Shown here piece by piece: positions 25,679-34,369 of a DNA stretch of 64,000 nucleotides; positions within the stretch are counted from its first letter, which is position 1; each line of letters starts with the position of its first letter. The notes below the pieces were generated by a model, which saw nothing but the letters and a program-made list of their open reading frames with translations, made no database searches and was not told the DNA's origin. The DNA lies in assembly GCF_001864895.1 (NCBI RefSeq), contig NZ_MJGO01000012.1, positions 147,129-211,128 of the forward strand, read 5' to 3'. The stretch comes from Curtobacterium sp. MCBA15_009 (GTDB taxonomy: Bacteria > Actinomycetota > Actinomycetes > Actinomycetales > Microbacteriaceae). The position numbers were made by a program, and so were the translations under genes.

Positions 25679-27211
25679 ATGAGTCCGCTCCTCCGCCGCA
25701 CCAGCCGCACCGGCCGCGCGGCCCTCGCCGCCACCGCGGTCGCCGTCGTGTCCGCCCTCGCGCTGACCGGCTGCTCCGGTTCGTCCGGCCCGACGGGTGG
25801 CCCCGACGCCACCGTCCGCGTGGGCCTGGTGCTCGAACCGACGAGCCTCGACATCCGGACGCAGTCCGGAGCCGCGCTCGACCAGGTGCTCATCGACAAC
25901 GTGTACCAGGGGCTCGTCGGACGGACCGCCGAGGGCGACATCCGCGACGTGCTCGCGTCCTCGCACGAGGTCTCCGACGACGGTCTCACCTACACGTTCA
26001 CGTTGCGGAAGGGCACGACGTTCCAGGACGGCGAGCCGGTCACCGCCGCCGACGTCGTGTGGTCGCTCGAGCAGGTCAAGGCGAACGACTCCTACATCGA
26101 CTCGGCCGCGCTCGCGAAGGTGCGGTCGATCTCCTCCCCCGCCGACGACACCGTCGTGCTCCGCCTGCGCCAGCCCGACTCCGACCTGCTCTTCAACCTG
26201 ACCGGTCGGGCCGGCCTGGTGCTCGAGGAGGCCGCGGAGAACGACCGCTCGGACAGCGCGAACGGCACCGGCCCCTTCGAGGTCGCGAGCTGGAAGCAGG
26301 GCGACTCGCTCACCTTCGAGCGCAACGACGACTACTGGGGCACGAAGGCGAAGGTCGCGAAGATCGTCTTCCGCTACATCACCGACCCCTCCACCGCGGT
26401 GAACGCGATGGCCGAGGGCGACATCGACGTGCTCAACCCCGTCGACGGCACCCTGAAGAGCCAGCTCGAGGGCAACGCCGACATCGCGCTGCACTCCGGC
26501 AAGACCACCGACAAGTACACGCTCGCCTTCAACGACCAGAAGGCGCCGTTCACCGACAAGCGCGTGCGCCAGGCGATCCGGCAGGCCATCGACCCGAAGG
26601 CCCTCATCAAGGCCGTCGGCGGCACCGGTGTCGAGCAGGGCGGGCCGATCCCGGAGCTCGACCCGGGCTACGAGGACCTGACCGACGTCGACGCGTACGA
26701 CCCCGCGAACGCGAAGAAGCTGCTGGCGGCCGCCGGCGCCCGGGACCTCGACCTGACGCTGACGTACGCCAACGTCTACCCGGCCGTGATCGGCGACGTG
26801 CTCAAGTCGCAGCTCGCCGAGGTCGGCATCACCCTGACCGTGGACCGCGTCGACTTCGCCACCTGGCTGTCGACCGTGTTCCAGGCGCCGAAGAAGGGCC
26901 CACGCGACTTCGACCTGTCGATGGTCGACCACGTCGAGGCCCGCGACTTCGGCAACTGGGCGAACCCGGAGTACTACTTCGGGTACGACAACCCCGAGGT
27001 GCAGGCGCTCTACGCCGAGTCGATCGCCGCCACGACCGAGTCCGACAAGGTCGACGCGCTCCGGAAGGCCGCGCGCATCGTGAGCGAGGACGCCGCCGGC
27101 GAGTGGCTGTACACGGCGACCGAGATCACCGCCGTGCGCTCCGGCGTGACCGGCTTCCCGGTGGACGGCGGCAACTCGCGACTCGACCTGTCGCGGCTCG
27201 CGGTCAAGTGA
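25679..27211 (+). CDS. Peptide/nickel-type ABC substrate-binding lipoprotein
   Basis: The 510-aa SBP_bac_5 (DppA/OppA) family protein has signal MSPLLRRTSRTGRAA, lipobox LTGC with C32, and the family signature region EPVTAADVVWSLEQVK. Later family landmarks are ANGTGPFEVASWKQGD and KRVRQAIRQAIDPKAL. It captures an oligopeptide or other small solute outside the membrane. It is the first gene of a complete importer: two permeases and two ATPases follow without large gaps. Confidence 0.93.
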   Translation: MSPLLRRTSRTGRAALAATAVAVVSALALTGCSGSSGPTGGPDATVRVGLVLEPTSLDIRTQSGAALDQVLIDNVYQGLVGRTAEGDIRDVLASSHEVSDDGLTYTFTLRKGTTFQDGEPVTAADVVWSLEQVKANDSYIDSAALAKVRSISSPADDTVVLRLRQPDSDLLFNLTGRAGLVLEEAAENDRSDSANGTGPFEVASWKQGDSLTFERNDDYWGTKAKVAKIVFRYITDPSTAVNAMAEGDIDVLNPVDGTLKSQLEGNADIALHSGKTTDKYTLAFNDQKAPFTDKRVRQAIRQAIDPKALIKAVGGTGVEQGGPIPELDPGYEDLTDVDAYDPANAKKLLAAAGARDLDLTLTYANVYPAVIGDVLKSQLAEVGITLTVDRVDFATWLSTVFQAPKKGPRDFDLSMVDHVEARDFGNWANPEYYFGYDNPEVQALYAESIAATTESDKVDALRKAARIVSEDAAGEWLYTATEITAVRSGVTGFPVDGGNSRLDLSRLAVK

Positions 27212-27245
27212 CGGTGATCCGTTCCGTCCCCGGGGCACGGGCGTC

Positions 27246-28199
27246 GTGACCCGGTTCCTCATCGGGCGGGTGCTGCTGCTCGTCGTCGGCCTGCTCGTGG
27301 CGAGCGTCATCGTCTTCGCCGTGCTGCGCGTGCTGCCCGGCGACGTCGCCCAGGTCGTCGCCGGCACCGAGTCCACCCCGGCCCAGGTCGAACGGCTCCG
27401 CCAGGAACTCGGGCTGGACCGCCCCGTGGTCGTGCAGTACCTCGACTGGATCGGCGGGGTGTTCCGCGGCGACCTCGGCACCTCGCTCGTCACGAACGGT
27501 CGGGTCGGGCCGGAGATCGCACAGAAGCTCGCGGTGACGCTGCCGCTCGCCGGGATGTCGTTGCTGGCGGCCCTCGTCATCGGGGTCCCGCTCGGCGTCC
27601 TCGCCGCGGTGCTCCGTCGGCGCCCCGGCGGCGCAGTGATCGCCTTCGCCGCCCAGGCCGTCGCCGCGGTGCCGATCGTGTGGGCCGGCATGCTCCTCGT
27701 GGCCCTGTTCGCCGTGACGCTCCACTGGCTGCCCGCGCAGGGCTTCCCGCTCGACGGCTGGTCGGAACCCGGACGGGCGTTCGCCGCGCTCGTGCTGCCC
27801 GCGCTGACGATCGGCGCCGTCGAGGGTGCCGTCATCCTCCGCTTCACCCGCTCCGCGACGCTGTCCGTGCTCGACGCCGACCACCTGCGCACCGCGGCCG
27901 CGATCGGCCTCACCCGGACCGGGGCGCTGCTCCGGCACGGGCTGCCGTCGGTCGCGCTGACCGTGCTCGCGGTGCTCGGCGTGCAGATCGCCGGGCTGCT
28001 GGTCGGCGCCGTCGTGGTCGAGCAGGTCTTCTCGCTCCCCGGTGTCGGACGCATGCTCGTGACCGACGTCGGCCGCCGCGACGTCACGAAGGTGCAGTCC
28101 GAGCTCCTCGTCCTGACCGGGCTCGTCCTGCTCGTCGGGTTCGCCGTCGACGTCGTGCACCGGGCCCTCGACCCCCGCCAGCGAGAGGCACACGAGTGA
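27246..28199 (+). CDS. ABC peptide permease, DppB/OppB type
   Basis: The 317-aa inner-membrane protein has an N-terminal membrane helix (FLIGRVLLLVVGLLVASVIV), the DppB-type LPGD motif, an extracellular loop, and the cytoplasmic EAA loop DADHLRTAAAIGLTRTGALLRHGLP that docks the ATPases. It ends with EQVFSLPGVGRMLVTDV. It starts at GTG and overlaps the next permease by 4 bp (GTGA). Confidence 0.93.
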   Translation: MTRFLIGRVLLLVVGLLVASVIVFAVLRVLPGDVAQVVAGTESTPAQVERLRQELGLDRPVVVQYLDWIGGVFRGDLGTSLVTNGRVGPEIAQKLAVTLPLAGMSLLAALVIGVPLGVLAAVLRRRPGGAVIAFAAQAVAAVPIVWAGMLLVALFAVTLHWLPAQGFPLDGWSEPGRAFAALVLPALTIGAVEGAVILRFTRSATLSVLDADHLRTAAAIGLTRTGALLRHGLPSVALTVLAVLGVQIAGLLVGAVVVEQVFSLPGVGRMLVTDVGRRDVTKVQSELLVLTGLVLLVGFAVDVVHRALDPRQREAHE

Positions 28200-29110
28200 T
28201 CCGCCGCCTGGTCTCCCGCCCCACCGGACTCTTCGCCGTCGTCGTGCTCGGGCTGCTCGTCGTGCTCGCCGTCGTGTCGCTCGTCTGGACGCCCCAGGAC
28301 CCGTTCCGCACGGACCCGTTCCACCAGTGGGAACGCCCGAGCGGCGCGCACTGGTTCGGCACCGACGCCGCCGGCCGCGACATCGCGAGCTACCTGCTCG
28401 CCGGCACCCGCACGACGGTGCTCGTCGCCGTCGGGTCCGGGGTCATCGCGAGCATCGTCGGGGTCCTGCTCACCGCGGTCGGCTCGCTCACCGCCCGCTG
28501 GGTCCGCGAGGGCACGGCGGTCCTGCTCGACATCCTGGTGGCGTTCCCCACTCTGCTCACCGCGATGCTCCTGACGGCGGTGTTCGGCGGCTCGCTCGGG
28601 GTGGTGGTCGTCAGCGTCGGGCTGTCCTTCGGCGTGACGATCGCCCGGGTCGCCCGCGGCGAGATCCGCCGCATCGCCCGGAGCGACTACGTCACCGCTG
28701 CCCGCGCCTCGGGCGTCGGGGGCGCCGGGGTGCTGTTCCGCCACCTCGTGCCGAACGCGGCGCCGCTGTTCACCGTGCAGCTGTCGCTCGCGATGGCGAC
28801 CGCCGTCCTCGCCGAGGCCGGCCTGTCCTACCTGGGCTACGGCGCCGGCTCGGACACCGCGTCGTGGGGCAGCCTGCTGTCCGACCTGCAGACCTACATC
28901 GGCGTGCACCCGTGGAGCGCCACCTGGCCCGGCGCCGCGATCGCCCTCGTCGTCGCCGCGCTCTCCCTGCTCGGCGACGCGGTGCGCGACGCGACCGACC
29001 CGCGCCTGACCACGGGCGACCGCCGGTCCGTGGCGCCCGGTCCGGGTGCGGGGCCGGGCACGGGGCGAGCCGACGACGCCGCGACGACCACTCCCGGGGT
29101 GACCGCATGA
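28196..29110 (+). CDS. ABC peptide permease, DppC/OppC type
   Basis: The 304-aa membrane protein of the DppC group has an N-terminal helix, the TPQDPFRTDPFHQWERPSGAHWFGTDAAGRDI block that defines the family (shown here only in part: HWFGTDAAGRD), and an EAA loop with RSDYVTAARASGVGGAGVLF. It starts at GTG inside the previous stop and ends inside the next start (ATGA). The last ~30 residues are a low-complexity Gly/Ala/Thr tail. Confidence 0.93.
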   Translation: MIRRLVSRPTGLFAVVVLGLLVVLAVVSLVWTPQDPFRTDPFHQWERPSGAHWFGTDAAGRDIASYLLAGTRTTVLVAVGSGVIASIVGVLLTAVGSLTARWVREGTAVLLDILVAFPTLLTAMLLTAVFGGSLGVVVVSVGLSFGVTIARVARGEIRRIARSDYVTAARASGVGGAGVLFRHLVPNAAPLFTVQLSLAMATAVLAEAGLSYLGYGAGSDTASWGSLLSDLQTYIGVHPWSATWPGAAIALVVAALSLLGDAVRDATDPRLTTGDRRSVAPGPGAGPGTGRADDAATTTPGVTA

Positions 29111-29928
29111 CCGACCACACCGCCCGGGCCGGGCACCCCGCCGCCGCGACCGGCGGCCTCGAGGTGACCGGGCTGTCGGTCCGCATCACGGGACGGACGG
29201 TCCTGGACGAGGTGACGTTCACCGTGCCTCCCGGCCGGCGCGTCGGCGTGATCGGCGCGTCCGGGTCCGGCAAGTCGATGACCTCGCTCGCCCTGATGGG
29301 CCTGGAACCCGCGGGCGCGACCGTCACCGGCAGCATCCGCCTCGACGGCACCGAACTCGTCGGCCTGTCCGACCGCGAACGTGCCCGGCACCGCGGCGCT
29401 GGCATCGGGATGGTGTTCCAGGAGCCCGGCACCGCCCTCGACCCGCTCCGTCGCGTCGGCGCGCAGATCGCCGAACCGCTCCGGCTGCACCGCGGCCTGG
29501 ACCGCCGGGGAGCCCGCGCGGCCGCGGTCGACCTCGCCGCGTCGGTGGGGCTGCCCGACCCGGCGTCGCTGCTGCGGCAGTACCCGCACCAGCTCTCCGG
29601 TGGGCAGCGGCAGCGCGTCTGCATCGCGATGGCGATGGCCGGCGAGCCGTCGTACCTCGTCGCCGACGAGCCGACCACGGCGCTCGACGTCACCACCGAG
29701 GCACGCATCCTCGACCTGTTCGAGGGCCTGTCGGCGGGCATGGTCTTCGTCACCCACGACCTCGCCGTGCTCGCCCGCATCGCCGACACCGCGGTGGTGC
29801 TCGACGCCGGCCGGGTGGTCGAGCAGGGTCGCGTCGCCGACCTGCTCGCGGCACCGCGGCACCCCGCCACCGTCGCACTCGTCGACGCCGCCCGCGCCAC
29901 CGCCCGCCGCCCTGGAGGCACCGCGTGA
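29107..29928 (+). CDS. ABC importer ATPase 1, DppD/OppD type
   Basis: The 273-aa ATPase has Walker A GASGSGKSMTS, signature LSGGQRQRVCIAM, Walker B LVADEPTTALDVTTEA and switch region VTHDLAVL. The DppD-type C-terminal zinc/Fe-S extension (C-rich) is absent, giving a shorter protein than E. coli DppD. It energises the permeases at 27246 and 28196 together with the following ATPase. Confidence 0.92.
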   Translation: MTDHTARAGHPAAATGGLEVTGLSVRITGRTVLDEVTFTVPPGRRVGVIGASGSGKSMTSLALMGLEPAGATVTGSIRLDGTELVGLSDRERARHRGAGIGMVFQEPGTALDPLRRVGAQIAEPLRLHRGLDRRGARAAAVDLAASVGLPDPASLLRQYPHQLSGGQRQRVCIAMAMAGEPSYLVADEPTTALDVTTEARILDLFEGLSAGMVFVTHDLAVLARIADTAVVLDAGRVVEQGRVADLLAAPRHPATVALVDAARATARRPGGTA

Positions 29929-30707
29929 CCGACGTCCTGCACGCCACCGGCCTGCACCGCACCTACCGGCTCCCCCGCCGCGGACCCTTCGAGCCCGGCC
30001 CGGTCCGCACCGCGGTCGACGGTGTCGACCTGACGGTCGCCCCCGGCGCCCGCCTCGGCATCGTCGGCGAGTCCGGGTCGGGCAAGTCGACCCTGGTCCG
30101 CCTGCTCGCCGGACTGGAGGCCCCTTCCACCGGCACCGTCACCGCCTCCGGCCGTCAGGTGGACGCGTCCGGCTCCGCTGCCGCGATGCGCTGGTTCCGC
30201 CGCGAGACCGGCATCGTCTTCCAGGACCCGTACGCCTCGCTCGACCCGCGGATGCGCGTCGGTGCGATCGTCGCCGAACCCCTCCGGGCGCTCCGGGTCG
30301 ACGGCTCGCACGCGTCGCTCGTGCGCGAGGTGCTGGAGCGGGTGGACCTGCCCGCCGACGCCGCAGACCGGTACCCGCACGAGTTCTCCGGCGGCCAACG
30401 GCAGCGCATCGCGATCGCCCGGGCCGTCGTGCACTCCCCCCGCATCCTGTTCGGCGACGAGCCGATGAGCGCCCTCGACGTGGTCGTCCGCGCCCGCGTG
30501 ATCGAGCTGTTCCGCTCCCTCGCCGACGACCTCGGACTGACGCTCGTGCTCGTCTCGCACGACATCGGGGTCGTGCAGCGCCTGTGCGACACCGTCGCGG
30601 TCATGTCGGCGGGGCGCATCGTCGAGCAGGGGCCGGTGTCGCTGCTCGACGCACCGCAGCACCCGGTGACCCAGGCGTTGGTCGCGGCGGCGCCGACGTT
30701 GCCGTAG
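29925..30707 (+). CDS. ABC importer ATPase 2, DppF/OppF type
   Basis: The 260-aa ATPase has Walker A GESGSGKSTLVRLL, Q-loop VFQDPYASLDPRMRVG (typical of OppF), signature FSGGQRQRIAIAR, Walker B ILFGDEPMSALDVVVRA and switch His in VSHDIGVV. The GTG start overlaps the preceding stop. It is the last gene of the importer operon; a repeat-filled 849-bp region follows. Confidence 0.93.
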   Translation: MTDVLHATGLHRTYRLPRRGPFEPGPVRTAVDGVDLTVAPGARLGIVGESGSGKSTLVRLLAGLEAPSTGTVTASGRQVDASGSAAAMRWFRRETGIVFQDPYASLDPRMRVGAIVAEPLRALRVDGSHASLVREVLERVDLPADAADRYPHEFSGGQRQRIAIARAVVHSPRILFGDEPMSALDVVVRARVIELFRSLADDLGLTLVLVSHDIGVVQRLCDTVAVMSAGRIVEQGPVSLLDAPQHPVTQALVAAAPTLP

Positions 30708-30784
30708 GGGCGCGGGCGCCGGACGCGGGGGCGGCGGCTCGGTCGGCCGGGGCGGCGGGCGCCGGGCGCCGGAGCGCCGGGACG

Positions 30785-31016
30785 TGCGACAACGTCGACG
30801 TCGTGCGACATCGACCCTGTCGCGCGGGCCCACACGGCGCGGGCTCGGGCGGGTCGAGGTGGCGCGCACGACAACATCGACGTCGTACGACAGCGACATT
30901 GTCGCGCGGGCCCACACGGCGCGGGGCCGGGCGGGTCGGGGCGGCGCGCACGACAACATCGACGTCGTACGACAGCGACATTGTCGCGCGAGCCCACACG
31001 GCGCGGGCTCGGGCGG
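30785..31016. repeat. Three tandem ~82-bp hairpin repeats
   Basis: Units begin near 30787, 30869 and 30951 (period 82 bp; the third is partial). Each carries an imperfect hairpin, in copies 2 and 3 CGACAACATCG with CGACATTGTCG around ACGTCGTACGACAG, then CGCGNGCCCACACGGCGCGGG. They follow the importer operon in the gap between convergent genes. No gene is supported anywhere in 30708-31556. Confidence 0.85.
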
Positions 31017-31021
31017 CTCGC

Positions 31022-31055
31022 GGCTCGGGGCTCGGGGCTCGGGGCTCGGGGCTCG
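31022..31055. repeat. 8-bp microsatellite (GCTCGGGG)n
   Basis: GCTCGGGG is repeated four times without change, a slippage-prone run between the 82-bp hairpin repeats and the first long direct repeat. Confidence 0.9.
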
Positions 31056-31437
31056 ATGCACGCGCATCCTGCGATAGACCACGCGACGATCGACGCGTGC
31101 TCCGTCGGGACATGCACACGCAGGCAATGCGAGCGCATGGTGCGACGGGACACCGGTCGAACGTGGGGTGTTCGGTCGGAAGGTGCGCACACATCGAACT
31201 CGGCGAGCGGCACCGGTCCTCCGCCGTGCGTCAGCCGGTCGCGCCAGGGTCCCCGGAGCCGCGCGACCTCGGCCCGCTCGGCGGTGGCGGCGGAGCGCCC
31301 CGACGGGTCGATGCACGCGCATCCTGCGACAAGTCACGCGACGATCGACAGGTGCTCCGTCGGAACATGCGCACGCAGACGATGCGAGCGCATGGTGCGT
31401 CAGAACACCGGTCGAACGACGCGTGTTCGGTCGCAGA
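31054..31437. repeat. ~130-bp direct repeat, two diverged copies
   Basis: Copies start at 31054 and 31309, 255 bp apart, with the shared opening CGATGCACGCGCATCCTGCG. Common later blocks are ACGCGACGATCGAC, GTGCTCCGTCGG, ATGCGAGCGCATGGTGCG and ACACCGGTCGAACG. The opening GATGC-ACGC-GCATC is itself a small hairpin. The intervening sequence shows no reading frame I would defend. Confidence 0.85.
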
Positions 31438-31461
31438 GCGCCCCAGCACCAGCGCGCACCG

Positions 31462-31512
31462 GCACCCACCGGCTCCCACCAGCACCCACCGGCTCCCACC
31501 AGCACCCACCGG
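31462..31512. repeat. 20-bp tandem repeat, ~2.5 copies
   Basis: GCACCCACCGGCTCCCACCA starts at 31462, 31482 and 31502 (last copy partial). It lies just downstream of the amidase stop on the minus strand. Confidence 0.9.
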
Positions 31513-31556
31513 CGCCCGCACCGCCCCGCACCGCACCGCCCGCACCGGCCCCCGCC

Positions 31557-33002
31557 TCAGGCCGTCCAGGCCCCCGGGTGCCGGCGCTGCCACCGCAGCC
31601 GCCGCTCGAGCTGGGCGCCGATGGCGAGCAGGACGCGCTCGCCGCCCGGTCGGCCGATCAGCTGCACGCCCATCGGCAGGCCGCCGCCGTCGGGGTGGTC
31701 CTCGGCGGTGACGCCGACGGGCAGCGTGATCGCGGGGAGCCCCGACACGTTCGCCATCGAGGTCCACGGCGAGTAGGCGCACTGGCGGCGGAAGTCCTCC
31801 TCCGGGTCGTCGCCGTACCAGCCGAGGGGCCGCGGGGTGAGCGCGAGCGTCGGTGTGAGCACCGCGTCGTACCGGTCGAACGCGCCGACGAGGGTCGCCG
31901 AGAACGTGTCGAGCGCGGTCATCGCGTCGAGCACCTGCGTGCCGGTGAGCCGCTGCCCGCGCTCCACGAGCCACGCCACGAGCGGGGTGAGTGCGGACAG
32001 GTCGATGCCGGGGACCGTCGGCAGCCGCGCCGCGGAGCTCTCCCACGCCGTGCGGAAGGCGTCGGCGTAGGGCACCCGGGGCATCCGCACGTCCTCGACG
32101 CCGTGCCCCAGTTCGCCGAGCACCCGCACGGCGGTCTCGACGACGGCACGCGCCGCGGGGTCGACGACGACGTCGACGGTGTCGTCCCACGGTGAGCCCT
32201 CGAGCAGCCCGACGACGAAGCGCCCCTCGCCGCGGACGGCCGCCGCGGTGAACGGCCCCTCGCCGACGTCCGGGGTGACGAGCGCGTACGGCGACGGCTC
32301 GGTCAGCCCGGTCGGTGCCACGAGGGCGTCGAGCAGCATGCCCGCGTCGGCGACGTTCCGGGTGAGCGGCCCCGCCACCGAGAGCCCGCCGACGCCGGAC
32401 CGCCCGGGCATCGACGGCACGCGTCCGCGGCTCGGCTTGAGGCCGACGAGTCCGGTCGCCGCGGCCGGGATCCGCACGGAACCCCCGCCGTCGGAACCGA
32501 CCGCCGCCGGCAGCAGCCCGGCGGCGACGGCCACCGCGGCACCGCTCGACGAGCCACCGGGCGCCCGCGCGGTGTCGTACGGGTTCCGGGTCACCCCGAG
32601 CCGTGTCTCCGACGACGACGACAGGCCGAACTCCGGCGACGCCGTCTTGCCGAGGCTCACCGTGCCGGCCGCGTCGAGCGCAGCGACGAGCGGGTGGTCG
32701 GCCCCGGCGGGGCGCTCCGGCAGGCTCGTGGTGCCGCTGCGCGTGGGGACCCCGGCGCGGTCGTACAGGTCCTTGTCGGCGGACGGGAGGCCCCACAACG
32801 GTCGCGACGTCGGCACCAGGTGGCCGAGACGGTCGGCACGCAGCCGTGCCGCGTCCGCCGTGACCGTCACGAAGGCGCCGAGTCCGGGATCGAGGCGTTC
32901 CACGCGGGTCAGGTAGTGCTCGGTCACCTCGCGGGCGGTCGCCTCCCCCCGGCGGATCCAGTCCCAGAGTTCCTGCGCGGAGAGGTGGTGGAGTTCGAAC
33001 AC
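31557..33002 (-). CDS. Amidase (amidase signature family)
   Basis: The 481-aa protein belongs to the amidase signature family with its Ser-cisSer-Lys triad. The catalytic lysine is in SADKDLYD, and the Gly/Ser-rich signature APGGSSSGAAVAVAAGLLPAAVGSD (shown in part: GGSSSGAAVAVA) supplies both serines with SVRIPAA. Length and domain order fit a general aryl/acyl amidase; it is not GatA by context, since gatB and gatC are absent. The GTG at 33002 (VFELHHLSAQELW) is taken as start. Confidence 0.88.
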   Translation of the reverse strand: MFELHHLSAQELWDWIRRGEATAREVTEHYLTRVERLDPGLGAFVTVTADAARLRADRLGHLVPTSRPLWGLPSADKDLYDRAGVPTRSGTTSLPERPAGADHPLVAALDAAGTVSLGKTASPEFGLSSSSETRLGVTRNPYDTARAPGGSSSGAAVAVAAGLLPAAVGSDGGGSVRIPAAATGLVGLKPSRGRVPSMPGRSGVGGLSVAGPLTRNVADAGMLLDALVAPTGLTEPSPYALVTPDVGEGPFTAAAVRGEGRFVVGLLEGSPWDDTVDVVVDPAARAVVETAVRVLGELGHGVEDVRMPRVPYADAFRTAWESSAARLPTVPGIDLSALTPLVAWLVERGQRLTGTQVLDAMTALDTFSATLVGAFDRYDAVLTPTLALTPRPLGWYGDDPEEDFRRQCAYSPWTSMANVSGLPAITLPVGVTAEDHPDGGGLPMGVQLIGRPGGERVLLAIGAQLERRLRWQRRHPGAWTA

Positions 33003-33068
33003 GGTTCCCGAGCCTAGGCGTCCCCGACGCACGCCGACCGGCGGGCGCACGCCGGGCCTCCCGTCAGG

Positions 33069-33968
33069 TCAGCGGCCCACGTGGGCCGCCAGCACGTCGT
33101 GCACCGTCGTCCAGGCGTGCGGACCCCAGCGGTCGTCGTCGACGTGGTGCAGCTCGGCCTCGCCGCTGAACATGCTCACGAAGTACTGCATGCCCTGCCA
33201 GGCCGGGAACGGCGCGTCGTCGTCCTTCGACAGGCGCCGACCGACCCGGGCCATCGCGGACAGGGTGCCGGCGGTGCCGGCCCACTGCAGCCGGAAGGTG
33301 GTGCCGGTCAGGCGGGACATCGTGGCGGCGATGGTCCGCGAGGTGACGCGGTCCCCCGCGACCTCGACGTACCGGGGTGCGTCCGGGTCGAGGGCGGCGA
33401 GCGCCGTCACCCGTGCGACGTCGTCCTTCGTGGTGAAGTCGAGGACCTGGTCCGGCGACGACCAGTACAGGACGCGGCGCCGGTCGAAGAGCACGAGCGG
33501 CGCCTGGCCGGTGAGCATGTCGGCGAACGCCCCGTTCAGGATCGACGTCGCACGGATCGGCGCGGCGTCGACGGCCGCGGCGAACTCGCGCCGGAGCTCG
33601 AAGTTGCGGTTCGTCCCGGGGGTGATCGACCGGTAGTCGGCGCTGTAGTCGGACGGCACGAAGCGGGGCACGCCCGCCTCGACCGCGGCGTCGAGCAGGG
33701 CGCGCTGCGCGTCGACGATCACCGCACGGGTCCCGCTGACCGCGGAGACGACGACGTCGACGCCGGACGCGGCGGCCACGAGCGCGGGGTGATCGGTGTA
33801 GGCGGCGGTGACGACGTCGACGTGCTCCTCGTCGCCGAAGTGCTGGCGGGCGCTGTCGCTGCCCGGTCGGGTGAGGACGCGGACACGGGTGTCGTGCTGC
33901 AGGAGCTCGCGGACGATGCGGCGGCCGAGGTCTCCGGTGGCGCCTGCGACGAGGACGGTGGTGGTCAT
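33069..33968 (-). CDS. NmrA-like NAD(P)-binding protein
   Basis: The 299-aa protein has an N-terminal Rossmann motif VLVAGATGDLGRRIV and the atypical SDR pattern with SDYSADY and an NmrA/isoflavone reductase-like substrate half. No canonical YxxxK dyad stands out, so it may be a redox-sensing or reductase protein. It is divergent from the small gene at 34032; starts lie about 63 bp apart. Confidence 0.8.
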   Translation of the reverse strand: MTTTVLVAGATGDLGRRIVRELLQHDTRVRVLTRPGSDSARQHFGDEEHVDVVTAAYTDHPALVAAASGVDVVVSAVSGTRAVIVDAQRALLDAAVEAGVPRFVPSDYSADYRSITPGTNRNFELRREFAAAVDAAPIRATSILNGAFADMLTGQAPLVLFDRRRVLYWSSPDQVLDFTTKDDVARVTALAALDPDAPRYVEVAGDRVTSRTIAATMSRLTGTTFRLQWAGTAGTLSAMARVGRRLSKDDDAPFPAWQGMQYFVSMFSGEAELHHVDDDRWGPHAWTTVHDVLAAHVGR

Positions 33969-34031
33969 GGCGACCACGCTACGGACGGCGGGGTCACCGG
34001 GGCACAGGTCCGGCGGCCGTACCCTGTCGGC

Positions 34032-34334
34032 ATGGACACGCCTGCTGCCTCCGGCACGACGAAGCGCCGGGTCGGCCTGCGGCTGGTGCGGCCGCTGCTG
34101 ACCTGGGGCGCACGGCCCACCGTCACGATCGACGGCGTCGGGCACCCGGCGCAGTGGGGCACGGGGACGTGGGCGGTCGCCGACGACGGGGACACCGTCG
34201 TCGGGGTCTTCCTGTTCAACCGGCTGTGGCGGTCCGGGGCCGCCGCGGCGCGGGTCGGCGACGCGGACGAGCTCGAGTACCGGGTCGGGTCGCTGCCCTT
34301 CCTGCCCGGACGGTTGGTCGTCCCCCACCGCTGA
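34032..34334 (+). CDS. Hypothetical 100-aa protein
   Basis: A small soluble protein with a basic N-terminus (TTKRRVGLRLVRPLL) followed by a pattern suggesting beta strands (TVTIDGVGHPAQWGTGTWAVADDGDTVVGVFLFNR is described here by its edges TVTIDGVG and VVGVFLFNR). I do not recognise a family. It precedes the ABC-F gene by 35 bp in the same direction, and could be its operon partner. Confidence 0.6.
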   Translation: MDTPAASGTTKRRVGLRLVRPLLTWGARPTVTIDGVGHPAQWGTGTWAVADDGDTVVGVFLFNRLWRSGAAAARVGDADELEYRVGSLPFLPGRLVVPHR

Positions 34335-34369
34335 CGGTCGGCGCTCCCGCAGCGTGGGACGATTGCGGG

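Noticed and set aside
30708-31556. Short plus- and minus-strand reading frames in the repeat block
   Set aside because: They follow the repeats, lack ribosome sites, and translate to Arg/Pro/Ala low-complexity sequence.
31557-33002. Amidase as GatA of the tRNA-dependent amidotransferase
   Set aside because: gatC and gatB are absent and the protein lacks a GatA-specific context. A general amidase is the safer name.
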